Made by a program: the position numbers and the translations under genes. DNA of 64,000 nucleotides from Ashinkailepas kermadecensis (Eukaryota; Arthropoda; Thecostraca; Neolepadidae). Every line of letters begins with the position of its first letter. Positions within the stretch are counted from its first letter, which is position 1. The stretch spans positions 1 through 64,000 of the forward strand of contig JAOTOM010004353.1 in the NCBI GenBank assembly GCA_034440615.1. Reading direction: 5' to 3'. This document shows positions 43,288 to 53,209 of this stretch, piece after piece. The notes beneath the pieces are model-generated. The model was not told the DNA's origin and did no database searches. It saw only the letters and a program-made list of their open reading frames with translations.

Positions 43288-45402
43288 ATGATTTTTTGCT
43301 GGTCTGTTGGACTGACGGTGGAGCAAATTCTCTCAGTGTTAGAGGAAGAACCATCCGCTCAACCCACCGACATCGTCATTCTGCCGCCTGATGATGACGC
43401 TGTCAGCGACGAGGATAGCGATGACGAGGATGGTGGACCAAAAGACCCCAATCACGTGGGGATCCGGCTGATGAACCAGCAGGCGGAACTGGAGACACAC
43501 CACGCCGTCGACTCCGACGACGAAATAGATGCCTGGCTGGAGGAGAAAGATCCTATGAGAAGGAGGAGGGTGGCACAGGACGATGCTGTCCTCGACGACA
43601 CCCTGGCGATTCCTGGGCCATCCTCATCAAACCCCACGCGGCAGAACCCGAAAAGACGGGCTGTGGAACAGTCCATTTCACGAACCCGCCGACACGCAGC
43701 GGAGGAAGCGGAAGATTCTGGGGAAGGGACATCACATGGTCTCCGCAGTACATGTCCAACACCACCTACCACCATAACAACAACAGAAGCAGAGCGCGGA
43801 CGTCCTGGGAAACGGCCACTGGAAGTGAACAGCACGTCCAGCGAGGAGGAGCACATAGAGCCCAAGCAGAAGCTGGTCCGCGTCAGGAACGCGGACAGGT
43901 TCCAGTGCAAGGACAACAGTGGCAACGTGGGGAAATGCATCCCGGCTTTCCCAAGAGCTGACCTCTTCAGCGAGGACAACCTGCCTCTTGATGTCAGCGA
44001 GGTGAAGACTCCCTACGACTACATGAAGCTCTTCATCACGGACCAGCTGGTGGACAAGATAGTCAAGGAGACCAAGAGGTACGCGGCCCAGCAGAACTGT
44101 GCCGCCTTCCAGACCAAAGTGGACAGAGACCTCATCAGAGCCAGCCACGCCATAATGATGATGAGCGGCTACCTCACACCGGCCCAGAGGAGGATGTACT
44201 GGGAGAAGAAGGAGGACACTGGAAATCCTCTAGTGAGGAAGGCGATGCCAAGGAACACCTTCGACGACGTCATGCGCTACAGCCACTTCACCAACAGCCA
44301 CAAGCCAAAGGCGGACGACTGCTTCTGGAAGGTGAGACCCCTGTTTGATGCCATGAACAGTGCAGCCGACAAATACGTCGAGAAGACCGAGTACGTCTCC
44401 GTGGACGAGTCGATGGTCAAGTATTTCGGTCCCCACCCGCTCAAGCAGTTCCTCAGGGGAAAACCGACTCGCTTTGGCTTCAAAGTGTGGGTCTTGGCGA
44501 CCTCAGCTGGGGAACTCATCCGGTGTGAGCCATATGGTGGTTCCAGGACAAAACTGTTCAACTACGGCCTCAGTCAAGGACCTGACGTCGTCTACGGCCT
44601 GGTGGAGGATGCCAAGTTGGTGGCTGGCACGAAGGTGGCGTGTGACAACCTCTTCACCAGCCTGGACCTGCTGGATAACATGTCGAAGAAGGGGGTAGGA
44701 GTGGTGGGGACGATGCGGCAGAACAGGCTCTGCAAACTGTCTCTCCCGTCCAAGCAGCAGGGCAAGAAGATGAGGAGGGGTCAGAAGGAGGAAGTTTACG
44801 TAGACGAGGACCAGGTCGTGGTGGCGTGGAAGGACTCTGCACCGGTGTACGTGGCCTCCAACTTCGCGGACGTCAACCCTATGGGAAAGTGCAACAGGTA
44901 TTCATCGGTGGAGAAGAGGAAGGTGGAAGTGGACCAGCCCAACACCGTCAGGGTCTACAACACCCACATGGGCGGCGTGGACCTGCTGGACAACATGGTG
45001 ATGTGCTACGCCATCACCACCCGCAATCGAAAGTGGTACTGGGCGCTGCACAGCTGGTTCCTGAACGTGTCTCTTGTCCAGGCCTGGCGTCTGTACCGCA
45101 AGGTGGGAGTGGTGATGGACGTCAAGAAGCAGGAGAAGATGCCTCTCCTGGACTTCATCCGGTCATGTGTGGAGATGACGGTGATGCTTCATGGGGAGAC
45201 CAAGACCAGCCGTATCCACACTCTTCCTGTCCTCTCCACCAGCACCCTGGCCGACGTCAGGAGGGACAACGGCAACCACCTGGTCATGAAGACGCCGGAC
45301 AGGAAGAACGTCTGCAACCACTGCAAGAAGAGGACCCTGTACAGGTGCCGCAGGTGCAACGTGGGTCTCCATCCCGACAGCTTTGAGGCCTACCACCAGT
45401 AA
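43288..45402 (+). CDS. piggyBac-type transposase (PGBD-like), intact 704-residue frame
   Basis: Cut-and-paste transposase expected to act in the nucleus on the element's own ends. The N-terminal ~200 residues are acidic and low complexity (PPDDDAVSDEDSDDEDGG), as usual for the family, with a basic KRRAVEQSISRTRRHA stretch that may be a nuclear signal. The DDE_Tnp_1_7-type core spans roughly residues 240-640. The catalytic aspartates are D373 (VSVDESMVKYFG), D453 (ACDNLF) and D565 (THMGGVDLLDNM), with the accessory D568. The spacings 80, 112 and 3 are close to those of the insect piggyBac enzyme (78, 101, 3). The C-terminal Cys-rich domain is CNHCKKRTLYRCRRCNVGLH at residues 676-695, then PDSFEAYHQ. 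The family's usual Cys before 'FxxYH' is Ser698 here. The ATG at 43288 is the first in frame, but a spliced upstream exon is possible (42743-42786). A polyadenylation signal is at 45719. Intact frame and catalytic residues suggest possible activity, while Ser698 could impair DNA-end binding. Confidence 0.92.
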   Translation: MIFCWSVGLTVEQILSVLEEEPSAQPTDIVILPPDDDAVSDEDSDDEDGGPKDPNHVGIRLMNQQAELETHHAVDSDDEIDAWLEEKDPMRRRRVAQDDAVLDDTLAIPGPSSSNPTRQNPKRRAVEQSISRTRRHAAEEAEDSGEGTSHGLRSTCPTPPTTITTTEAERGRPGKRPLEVNSTSSEEEHIEPKQKLVRVRNADRFQCKDNSGNVGKCIPAFPRADLFSEDNLPLDVSEVKTPYDYMKLFITDQLVDKIVKETKRYAAQQNCAAFQTKVDRDLIRASHAIMMMSGYLTPAQRRMYWEKKEDTGNPLVRKAMPRNTFDDVMRYSHFTNSHKPKADDCFWKVRPLFDAMNSAADKYVEKTEYVSVDESMVKYFGPHPLKQFLRGKPTRFGFKVWVLATSAGELIRCEPYGGSRTKLFNYGLSQGPDVVYGLVEDAKLVAGTKVACDNLFTSLDLLDNMSKKGVGVVGTMRQNRLCKLSLPSKQQGKKMRRGQKEEVYVDEDQVVVAWKDSAPVYVASNFADVNPMGKCNRYSSVEKRKVEVDQPNTVRVYNTHMGGVDLLDNMVMCYAITTRNRKWYWALHSWFLNVSLVQAWRLYRKVGVVMDVKKQEKMPLLDFIRSCVEMTVMLHGETKTSRIHTLPVLSTSTLADVRRDNGNHLVMKTPDRKNVCNHCKKRTLYRCRRCNVGLHPDSFEAYHQ

Positions 45403-45456
45403 GTACACCACCAAGTCACGAGTCAAGTCGCCAGTCAGTTGAGTCGATTCCAATGC

Positions 45457-45652
45457 CGCATCCACACTCCTCCTGTCCTCTCCACCAGCACACTGGCCGA
45501 CATCAGGAGAGACAACGGCAACCACCTGGTCATGAAGAAGCCGGACAGGAAGAACGTCTGCAACCACTGCAAGAAGAGGAACCCTGTACATGTGCTGCAG
45601 GTGCAACGTGGGTCTCCATCCCGACTGTTTTGAGACCCACCACCGGTGTTGA
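45457..45652 (+). pseudogene. Tandem duplicate of the transposase Cys-rich C-terminus
   Basis: The last ~190 bp of the transposase gene (45211-45402) are repeated 246 bp downstream. The copy encodes IHTPPVLSTSTLADIRRDNG and then NVCNHCKKR, where one extra base (AGGAACCC against AGGACCC) shifts the frame. After that base the correct frame would give LYMCCRCNVGLHPDCFETHH and end at TGA. So the duplicate keeps the consensus Cys that the main gene has lost (Ser698) but carries a frameshift. Similarity continues for ~45 bp of 3' untranslated sequence. It has no start codon and is not expected to be translated alone. A GTAAGT donor-like word overlaps the main stop codon (45399), so use as an alternative last exon is conceivable but unproven. 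Confidence 0.85.
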
Positions 45653-45718
45653 CCACCAACTCACCAGTCAATTCGAGTTCATTCCAGTTGCCACAGTCAC
45701 TTGATTTTTTTTTTTGGG

Positions 45719-45724
45719 AAATAA
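45719..45724 (+). promoter_or_regulatory. Polyadenylation signal of the transposase gene
   Basis: AATAAA about 320 bp after the stop codon, preceded by a T run (45704-45715). A second AATAAA-like word is near 45765. Confidence 0.6.
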
Positions 45725-46073
45725 AGTATCCTCTACTTTTTGTGATACTGTATCAAAAAGATTAAAATAAACACTAAACTAAGAATGTTTGTGTTTCATT
45801 TCTGTAACCTTTTACATGTTTCCATGCAATTGGGCAATTTGCAACGGAAAATATCTGAAGATCGATGGTATGTACAAGACAAATGATCGGAACAGTAAAA
45901 AGTGTCGATGTTTACATTACCCTAGATTAGGTGTCTTCCTGGATATAGGTAAATGAAGTTCAATGTAAGTTGTACAGATTGCTTAAAATTGACTTCAAAG
46001 GAGAATTTCTTCAGTTTTATATCATTTTCAACGTCTATTGCAATATTTCCCAATTTACACGCATCCATAGGGA

Positions 46074-46101
46074 CAGTGCCCACACGTACTTTAAAGGACG
46101 C
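46074..46101 (+). repeat. Right subterminal repeat of the piggyBac element
   Basis: GTGCCCACACGTACTTTAAA followed by GGACGC, a direct copy of 42546-42571. Confidence 0.85.
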
Positions 46102-46220
46102 ACCGGTTTCACCCACTTCCGATAATAATTTTGAAAAGTTTCTTTTCGATTCGTCATCCTGACCCGATAGACACTATTTGTTCCATATTTCATTGAAAAA
46201 ATCAAATGGAATCTATGCTC

Positions 46221-46237
46221 GGGAACTAATGGGTTAA
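46221..46237 (-). repeat. piggyBac right terminal repeat with TTAA
   Basis: GGGAACTAATGGGTTAA, the inverted counterpart of the left end with one mismatch. Confidence 0.9.
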
Positions 46238-47529
46238 TGGCCACTAACTTGAAAATTTTCCGGCCGATTTCCATTTGTCTTGCTTTAAACGACGTGCCGG
46301 TCATTTCGAAGCAGGTACCCAGAAAATCGCGTATATCGACCGGTCAAATCTGCAGTTATTGACGAAAAATCGGAGGGGTGGGCGGAGTTCTCCCCCCCCC
46401 CTCCAGTGCGCGTGTTAAGTGGCTTTCGAACATTATACTCTTCCTGGCAAATTTGGCATTGCAGCTTACTCTTATTTGTATGCAATTTGTAATCTTGGTA
46501 GTCGTTCAATTGTTGTACACCAACATGAGGATGCACTATGGAAGTTGCCCGTACATTCTCAGGTGGAGCCACATTAGCATTTGAATTTTTTTTATGTTAA
46601 ATTTTGCAAACTATTTCGACGGTTCTTTCCGTTATGAACATCATTTTTTTCTTGAATACTTTCAATTGTACTTCTTGTGGGCTTTGAGTTCCATGGATGA
46701 TGACATTCTCACCAGGAGGTCATTACAGGTCTCGCATAGAAGGTTAAGTATTTTTTGTTTGTTTTATTAGCGAGTTTATTTGGTGCAACCTAGTGTTTCA
46801 TTGCATATGCTAGTTCAACTTTGTTGTTGAGTTTAGGGCCAGTTCGTTTTTGACTTGGCGTTTAAAACAGGGACTCAAATATAAAAATAAGCACCCTTAT
46901 TCGGAGGCCTCACGAGTTGCTGCGACACCATCCTTCAACATCGAGAGTCTGTCAATTCGGTCGAATAGATAAATTATTAACCCGCCATTGACTTGACCAT
47001 TGGCTGGATTGCATTACATAAGGCGGGAACGGGATTCATGTGCTCATATCAATCTCAGAAGGGGGTTGATGGATATGCGAATCGATGTTCCGGATTTTGC
47101 CAGGTCATTGAGCGTCTACTTTAGTCCGCATGGGTTTACAAGAAAAGCAAATGCGTTGTCTAATGAAAACTGTGATGCATTTTGTAGCGAGCTATATATC
47201 CCGCTGACATATTTAAGACAGCCTGATAAACTGGACAACATATTCTAAGCATTAGGTAAAATGCTTATCATACGCATAACGGCCTAGGAGGAAGCCAAGG
47301 GACAGACCAATGGGTACTTGGTTGTGATCATGCTACTCAGCTTGTTTTTTCCTACGGTTTCCACAAGATGCTGTAGTGTCGGATGGCCATATTCTGAGTC
47401 ATCAGCGAGTCGGTTTTACCATCTCGGCGACGATCGTCAGGCTGGATACACCGCACACAGGCGGTTCCCGAGTAATGGCCCCTTCTCGGAAGCTGTCTGG
47501 GCGGCCAACCGAATCGTCGCTGTACGACG
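46238..47529. other. No gene recognised
   Basis: Right flank of the piggyBac element. A C run with CCAGTGCGCGTGTT lies at 46392-46417. Otherwise AT-rich and without domains. Confidence 0.5.
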
Positions 47530-47650
47530 GACGTTTGTCGGGCGGTCGGTGGTCGGGAGGACGTTCTGTGGGGCGGTCGCGTGGTCGGGCGGACGTTCTG
47601 TCGGGCGGTCTGGTGGTCGGACGGACTTTGTCAGGCGGTCAGGCGGATGT
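47530..47650. repeat. GGCGGACGTTCTGT minisatellite, left segment
   Basis: About five variable units built from GGTCGGGCGGACGTTCTGT. This is the same repeat as 47990-48385, from which it is separated by about 340 bp of unrelated DNA. Confidence 0.85.
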
Positions 47651-47849
47651 TTTAAAAATAAATTTAATCCGAGTTCTTGCTGTGGTGGCTTTTTGAACCA
47701 GGATCCTATTGCTAAGCAGAGCTTGTTGCGTGAATCTTGGCCCCACCACCCGATCCATGAATTCCAGTTCTACGGCATAATTTTGACCGAAAGTTTAACG
47801 TGCTGTCAATGCACCGATACGGCCGCTCGGTAGGTCTTCGCTGGTCTTA

Positions 47850-47985
47850 TTAGGCCAGCTACCAACTGACCCTCCCAGCCGTGGCCTAAATGCGAGCGAG
47901 TGAAGTGACTCGAGCCCTGTGTTGCCAGGACAGGGGAGACAAGTGCAGGCCAGCGCTCTAACCAAATGAACTACCGGGGCGGCGA
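47850..47985 (-). mobile_element. tRNA-derived SINE-like fragment inside the minisatellite
   Basis: The minus strand reads GGTAGTTCATTTGGTTAGAG then CGCTGGCCTGCACTTG (A-box region), followed by GGGCTCGAGTC (B-box-like) and a non-tRNA body (TTTAGGCCACGGCTGGGAGG). It lies within the ~340 bp that splits two blocks of the same minisatellite. The B box deviates from consensus, so the copy is old or incomplete. Confidence 0.5.
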
Positions 47986-47989
47986 ACAA

Positions 47990-48385
47990 TCGGACGGACG
48001 TTCTGTCTGATGGTCGGGCGAACATTGTGCCGGGCGGTCGGGCGGACGTTCTGTGGGCCGGTCGGGCGGTCGGGCGGACGGGCGGACGTTCTGTCGGGCG
48101 GTCGGGCGGAGGGCGGACGTTCTGTGGGGCGGTCGGGCGGTCGGGCGGACGTTCTGTGGGGCGGTCGGGCGGAGGGCGGACGTTCTGTGGGGCGGTTGGG
48201 CGGACGGGCGGACGTTCTGTGGGTCGGTCGGGCGGTCGGGCGGACGTTCTGTGGGGCGGTCGGGCGGTCGGGCGGACGGGCGGACATTCTGTGGGGCGGG
48301 CGGGCGGACGGGCGGACGTTCTGTGGGGCGGTCGGGCGGACGGGCGGACATTCTGTGGGGCGGGCGGGCGGTCGGGCGGACGTTC
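47990..48385. repeat. GGCGGACGTTCTGT minisatellite, main segment
   Basis: Units of variable length made of GGGCGGTC, GGGCGGAC and GTTCTGTGG modules. Highly asymmetric: the plus strand is G-rich with frequent GGG runs. Reading frames through it (GRSGGRADVL and similar) are artefacts. Confidence 0.9.
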
Positions 48386-48429
48386 TGTCGGTTATCACTC
48401 CTGCCAGCATGGCACCCATGGCTTTGCCT

Positions 48430-50640
48430 ATCTAGGAAAATCTGATACACCGATGGTACGTATCGAAAAGTATATAGGTTGCTGGTGTCTGAGGCCTGGT
48501 CGACATCAACAACAACACACTCGCTCAAAACTCACCGAGAACAAAGAAACTCTATATCGCCCTTTCAATCGAGAAACAGAGAAACCCGAGATACGGCAGC
48601 TGGTAACTAAAACGCAACGAATCCTCAAAACGCCACCTTAGAGGCCTCGACGCCACAGGCACAGCAACCCACGGCTAACTTGCCAACGTGCTATTGTAGC
48701 ACCGCGGCAACTCAAAGAGCCGGTGCAGCGCCGAAGGCGTGCTAGAGAAGCCGCACCAACTCCAGCTGACCAATCCCAAGGACACTCCAAGGACACCGAG
48801 AAGACGCAACGACGCCATTTTCGCGACGTCAAGCCGCCATCTTGAAGCCACACCCTCAGGTCCAACGAACCGAAGAACGCCAAACCAGCCTACCACCAGT
48901 GCAGTGCTACGCAGTGCTACGCTTCCAACCGTCCGCTCAACCATCTTTATTCTTCAGCTACAGGTTGGTCTGGCGGTGCCGCTGTCCCTCCCACCCCGCC
49001 GCCGATATTTGTAATAAGTGTACACCGTTCTCTTCCAACTCCAACGCCAAACCCACGCCACCCACCACAAGCACCAAACATGAACATAGACACCACGCCC
49101 ATCCGACGGGTGACTTCTTCCTCTGCCGCTGGGATGATGGGGAGCCCATGAGCTCTCTTGACCCCTGGACGGTGGAGGAGGAAATCACCCGTCGGACATG
49201 ACAGCCCCTACACGAAAGCCAAATTCGATCAGGGGCACTTCTCATCCAATCATATAACTCCTACGACGCAGATATACTGGCACGCATCACAGACATCACT
49301 GACATACCAATCACCATAACACCAGCTGCACACCTCAGCACATCACAAGGCACGATATGCGCTCGGGAGGTGGCCTGGATGACGGAAGAGGAACTGGCTC
49401 TCAGGTTTAAGAGCCAGGGGATCTCCTCCGTCTACAGGCGACCCACCCCAGCACACAAACAAGACTCACACACTCTCATACTGACTTTCAACATAAGACA
49501 ACCACCCACACACGTTAAAGCCGGCTGTATTAGATACAAGGTCACGCCACGAGCACTCCTCCCTCGACGCTGTCCGTTCTGTCAACGCTACGGACACTCG
49601 AAGGGGGGAGGGTGCCACGACACAACACCCACATGCGCAAACTGTGCCGCACCACACGACATAAACACATGCACCAGCAGCACACTACGCTGCGTCGGTT
49701 GCGACGGAGAGCACACCTCCCGGGAAAGGGCTTGCCCTCGGTGGACAAAGGACAAAGAGATTCTCCGTCTTGTCCACCTAGAGGGCTGGGCCCTGCCGCG
49801 GGCAAGGTCGTGGGTCAACGACCCGCAGCCGACGCAGCCCATACAACACCAGAATGCGTCCACGCTATCTACACAAACACAAACATTTCGTACGGCTATA
49901 CCACCTACCAAAGCAACACAGACAGACCCAGCTATCATAATCAGGCCGCAAAGCAAAGCACAAAACACCACACAAGCACCAAAACAAAACAAACCTCGAC
50001 ACTACTCACCCACCCACTCAACACAGACACCACCCCCAGTACCACATCGCGGAACACGCAAACCATCACCAGTACCAGGCCCATCAGAACCATCACTAAC
50101 ACCCCACGCAGTACGCAAAAACCTACGCTTCCAATTCGAGACACCCACAGACTCAGACGACGACAACAGTTCAGACAACACCACTTCCACTACCCACGCA
50201 CCTACAAGACGAGCAAACAACAAACCAAACACAACCCCTACCAACGACAAACCACACACCCGCGCCAAAACCTCTGGACTCTGAACAACATCCTAACAAC
50301 TCCCTTCTCCTAGTCTCTCCCTACTCCTACCCATGTGTAAAAGATATTAAAAAAGGAAAAAAACACGAAACAAAACAAAAGAAGAAAACAAGACAAAAAC
50401 AAAATAAAAGGCCAAAACCAGAGAAAAAAAACGTTGAATAAAAAAAGGCCCAAAGCAGTGTATATGTGTAAGCAGCGTTCTTGCAAAGTTCACAAACGGC
50501 GATGTCCCGACTATACCCCCCACTCTACACCCCCTACGGCACCGACCGGACCACTTCTAACAACTCAGCTCTAACCACCTAAAAAGCCGATATCACCTAA
50601 CGGTAGCAGTCTGGTAAAACTCAACAACACACACACAAGA
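48430..50640 (+). mobile_element. Non-LTR retrotransposon copy with ORF1 and 3' tail but no ORF2
   Basis: A 5' region of about 0.6 kb (with CGCCATTTTCGCGACG and CCGCCATCTTGAAGCC) precedes an ORF1 with three CCHC knuckles (49082-50284). Directly after the ORF1 stop comes an A-rich region (50340-50450) and then the same conserved 3' tail found at 30868-31205 (GGCGATGTCCCGACTA, CCACTCTACACCCCCTACGG, CCGATATCACCTAACGG, CTGGTAAAACTCAACAAC). No endonuclease, reverse transcriptase or RNase H lies between ORF1 and the tail. That makes it either an internally deleted copy or a half-LINE that relies on a partner. The 5' boundary is not defined and no target duplication was found. Confidence 0.75.
49082..50284 (+). 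pseudogene. Non-LTR ORF1 (Gag-like) with three zinc knuckles, one in-frame stop
   Basis: The frame is open from 49082 to 50284 except for one TGA at 49199. Before it reads DFFLCRWDDGEPMSSLDPWT. After it come QSYNSYDADILARI and, from the first ATG at 49370, MAWMTEEELALRFKSQGISS. The three knuckles are CPFCQRYGHSKGGGC (CX2CX4HX5C), CANCAAPHDINTC (CX2CX3HX4C) and CVGCDGEHTSRERAC (CX2CX3HX6C), followed by PRWTKDKEILRLVHLEGW. This triple array then a conserved helix is the usual end of I/R1/Jockey-type ORF1 proteins, which bind the element RNA. The C-terminal ~140 residues are Thr/Pro/Asn-rich and low complexity. A 919-bp stop-free frame survives, so the copy is not ancient. A frame shift near 49080-49150 is also possible, because an ATG at 49080 opens another frame (MNIDTTPIRRVTSS). 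Confidence 0.8.
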
Positions 50641-52179
50641 GCCAGATGTCCAGTGAACATCGACTGGGGCGAAAAAGCGCCATATTTTAGCAGCTGACCT
50701 TGCTTGACAACTGGTCACCGGTCCCCTGCAATTTCTGAGGAGCACCCACTCACTCTATCATGTAGCTTACTGTGTGGGACTAACAAGAGGAAGTGTTTGA
50801 TTTGCAGTTCCATGTTCGAACTTGACCTCGCTCGATCTCGATTCGCATCAAATTAGCCGCCTGCATGATCAGGCATTCACGTCCATCATCTGGGTTACTT
50901 CACATATAATGTCGCTAATGCAAGTCATATAGTTCTTGCGAGATGTGCTCCATACGGAGGTCTGCAAGCACACGGAACTCGACTTGGCACTCGACTCGGT
51001 ACCCAGCTTGCAAGATGCTACTCGATATTCTACTCGGTTTTCGTCAAACATTCCGACTGCCGAGTCGAGTATCTCGTCAGGCACCGTCCCTAAAATCGTA
51101 GACGTGAGCACAGTGCCTACGGCCGCAGCCGGTGGCCGGAGATTGGGAGGGGTGGGGCCGCGGATTAACATCACTCATGGCCCTTGGTGGTCGGTGACTT
51201 GATTGCTAGTTGATAGTTGTAGCGCACCACCACCACCAGTTTAACGTGGTGAGTGCTAAATACGAGGAAAGGGAGGAGATTGCTACCGCAAACCAGCTAT
51301 GCTGGATCTGGTGAATACGGGCGTGTTGCACCGGACGATTTCTTGCCATTAGTGTTCAAATGCATGATTTGGTCAATGATTGACTTCCCAGGTGAAATCA
51401 AAGGTTAGCTTTTCAAGAGGAAAACAATCTCGTAGTGTTCTATTTCAATAGCAAGCAGTAGCTAAGAAATGCCCAGTGCATATGCTCTACCACAAAATGT
51501 CACAAAAGCATTTCTCGTTCAATGCGAGCTGATTGACATACGACATGATGCATCTGAATGCACCGACCCTAGTCAACCCGGGCCAATGTGTTTATATTTT
51601 GGGGGAATTATTCAAATGGAACCCAAGTTTCGAAATGTTTGGTGTTCTAAGTTAAACTAGACGCTATGTTCTGATTCGGGTCGTAAGCGTGCCCATGATG
51701 ACCAAATCAGCGAAGAGACCTCCGAGGTCATGCAAAATCAACTGAGGTCAGTCATCTTAAAAATCAAATGCATTTTGGAATGCACATGACCTGTCCTAAG
51801 TCCCTCCAGCACGTGCATTTGTAATCAGCGGGTCCCTTGCACTGGAGACCAATAGGAAAATACTGCTCTTTCCCAAAAACGACCCGAATGTGGTTCCACT
51901 CAAGATCTGATAGCTCCGTAACCTGACCTGATTACTAAAAACGTCCACGAAATATTGTGAAAATGCAGAGCATTAATGTTTTCCAAGTGTCGTTTGTGCA
52001 CGCTGTTGTTTGCGCTCTACGAAAACCTTAAGAGAGGTTGATTCCATCCCTATGAGAAACACAGGTAAAATTACGGGTAAGGCATGCCTGTGTAGCCATT
52101 GCCTAGACGTAGGGACTGATCTCCCACACTGACATGTCAAGCTGATCCTGGTGGGCCTGAGGAGCTCCTCAATGACGCC

Positions 52180-52295
52180 CAGGGAACCTTCACTGATAGC
52201 TCAGGTTTCGATGACCTCTCCTTAACACAGTCCTCCGAATCTTCACTGGTATCTGAGGTTTCGATGACCTCTCCTTAACCTAGTCCTCCGAAGCT
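52180..52295. repeat. 53-bp tandem duplication
   Basis: AGGTTTCGATGACCTCTCCT starts at 52203 and again at 52256. CTTCACTG and CAGTCCTCCGAA-like words are shared between the copies. Confidence 0.85.
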
Positions 52296-52471
52296 TCATG
52301 ATTTATTCAACGGAATCCTTTACATTTTACCTAATGTGTGTACGATAATTTTATCTAGCCCACAAAACCAATTCTTACTTTTGGGAGCCCTGAAAAGAAA
52401 ATGATTACCCCGGTTTACTGACTGTACCATTACTTTGGTGTGTTTCGAAGCGTTTCCTTTATACACCGTTC

Positions 52472-52588
52472 AAAATACTAGGAAGGGGAGGATAAGTGTC
52501 GCTGAAAGCCAAAATACTAGCGAGGGGAAGGAGAAGTGTCGCTGAAAGTCAAAACACTGGAGAAGGGTTGGAGAAGTGTCGCTGAAAT
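52472..52588. repeat. 39-40-bp tandem repeat, three copies
   Basis: AAAATACTAGGAAGGGGAGG then AGTGTCGCTGAAAG, starting at 52472, 52511 and 52551, increasingly diverged. Confidence 0.85.
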
Positions 52589-53047
52589 TTCCCTACAATC
52601 GGCCTTGGCTGAGCTTCAACAGTCAACTCGGTATTCCATAATCGGTTTTTAGCTAATACTGGACTCGATACTCGACGGGAAATTGAAGCCGACGCTGGCA
52701 GAGAACTGGTCGCATGCCGTTGTGACAGTCTGCGAGCTCTGCGTTAACACCAGCTGACCTTGATTGGCGGTGATTACGTGATCTAACCACGTGTCACGGT
52801 ACCAGTTGTGAGTTCATCAACGTGGCTCTCTGCCCGTTGTACCTTGTCTGGATCGATTCACCAGATTTCGAGATAGAGCGAAGTGGGTAAAATATCCCCC
52901 CGCCCACTGCAACGCTCATCCAGGCGCGCAAATCCCATAGGCTCACCACTCATCGCAGCAGCCTTTGCATTGCTGGCTGTCACACACTCACATTGTGAAA
53001 CAAAGTGGAAATACGACAATCTTCTGGTATCTTCCATTCTACATGAA

Positions 53048-53209
53048 GGGGACGAGTGGTCCAGGGGTAGGATGCTCGTCTCACAATCGAAAGGTTGTGG
53101 GTTCGAGTCTCACCTGTCGCTACTCTTCGCCCGCGACCAATCGGCGGGAGAGACTGGCGACGCTACATGACTCAACGGTCGACGTGTCGTAAAACCAATA
53201 ACCAACCAA
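53048..53209 (+). mobile_element. tRNA-derived SINE, copy B
   Basis: Same family as 23603-23765, better preserved. A box is TGGTCCAGGGGTAGGATG, B box is GGGTTCGAGTCTC, the body contains GACGCTACATGACTCAAC and GTCGACGTGTCGTAAAACC, and the tail is AATAACCAACCAAC. It is flanked by a perfect 14-bp target-site duplication, CCATTCTACATGAA, at 53034-53047 and 53210-53223. The intact duplication indicates a recent insertion. Confidence 0.93.

Larger units (their letters stand above)
42535..46237 (+). mobile_element. Complete piggyBac-superfamily DNA transposon
   Basis: TTAA target duplications sit at 42535-42538 and 46234-46237. The internal ends are inverted repeats: CCCATTAGTGCCC at the left and the complement of CCCATTAGTTCCC at the right, 12 of 13 identical. 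A subterminal motif (GTGCCCACGCGTACTTTAAA, 42546-42571) is repeated at 46074-46101 in direct orientation and at 42919-42946 inverted. The element is about 3.7 kb and carries one transposase frame (43288-45402). Its boundaries, target site and coding frame are all intact, so it could be a young and possibly active copy. TTAA insertion and precise excision are established properties of the superfamily. Confidence 0.93.
50641..53033. other. No gene recognised; two small tandem repeats
   Basis: Non-coding. Contains CACTCGACTCGG/CCGAGTCGAGT inverted words (50988-51075), a 53-bp doublet at 52180-52295 and a ~40-bp triplet at 52472-52588. No domain is visible. Confidence 0.5.

Noticed and set aside
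43452..45606. Minus-strand and alternative-frame ORFs inside the transposase gene
   Set aside because: Shadows of the GC-rich third positions of the real transposase frame.
47958..48641. Gly/Arg-rich and Pro/Arg-rich frames of 130-204 codons
   Set aside because: Low-complexity translation of the GGCGGACGTTCTGT minisatellite, open on both strands.
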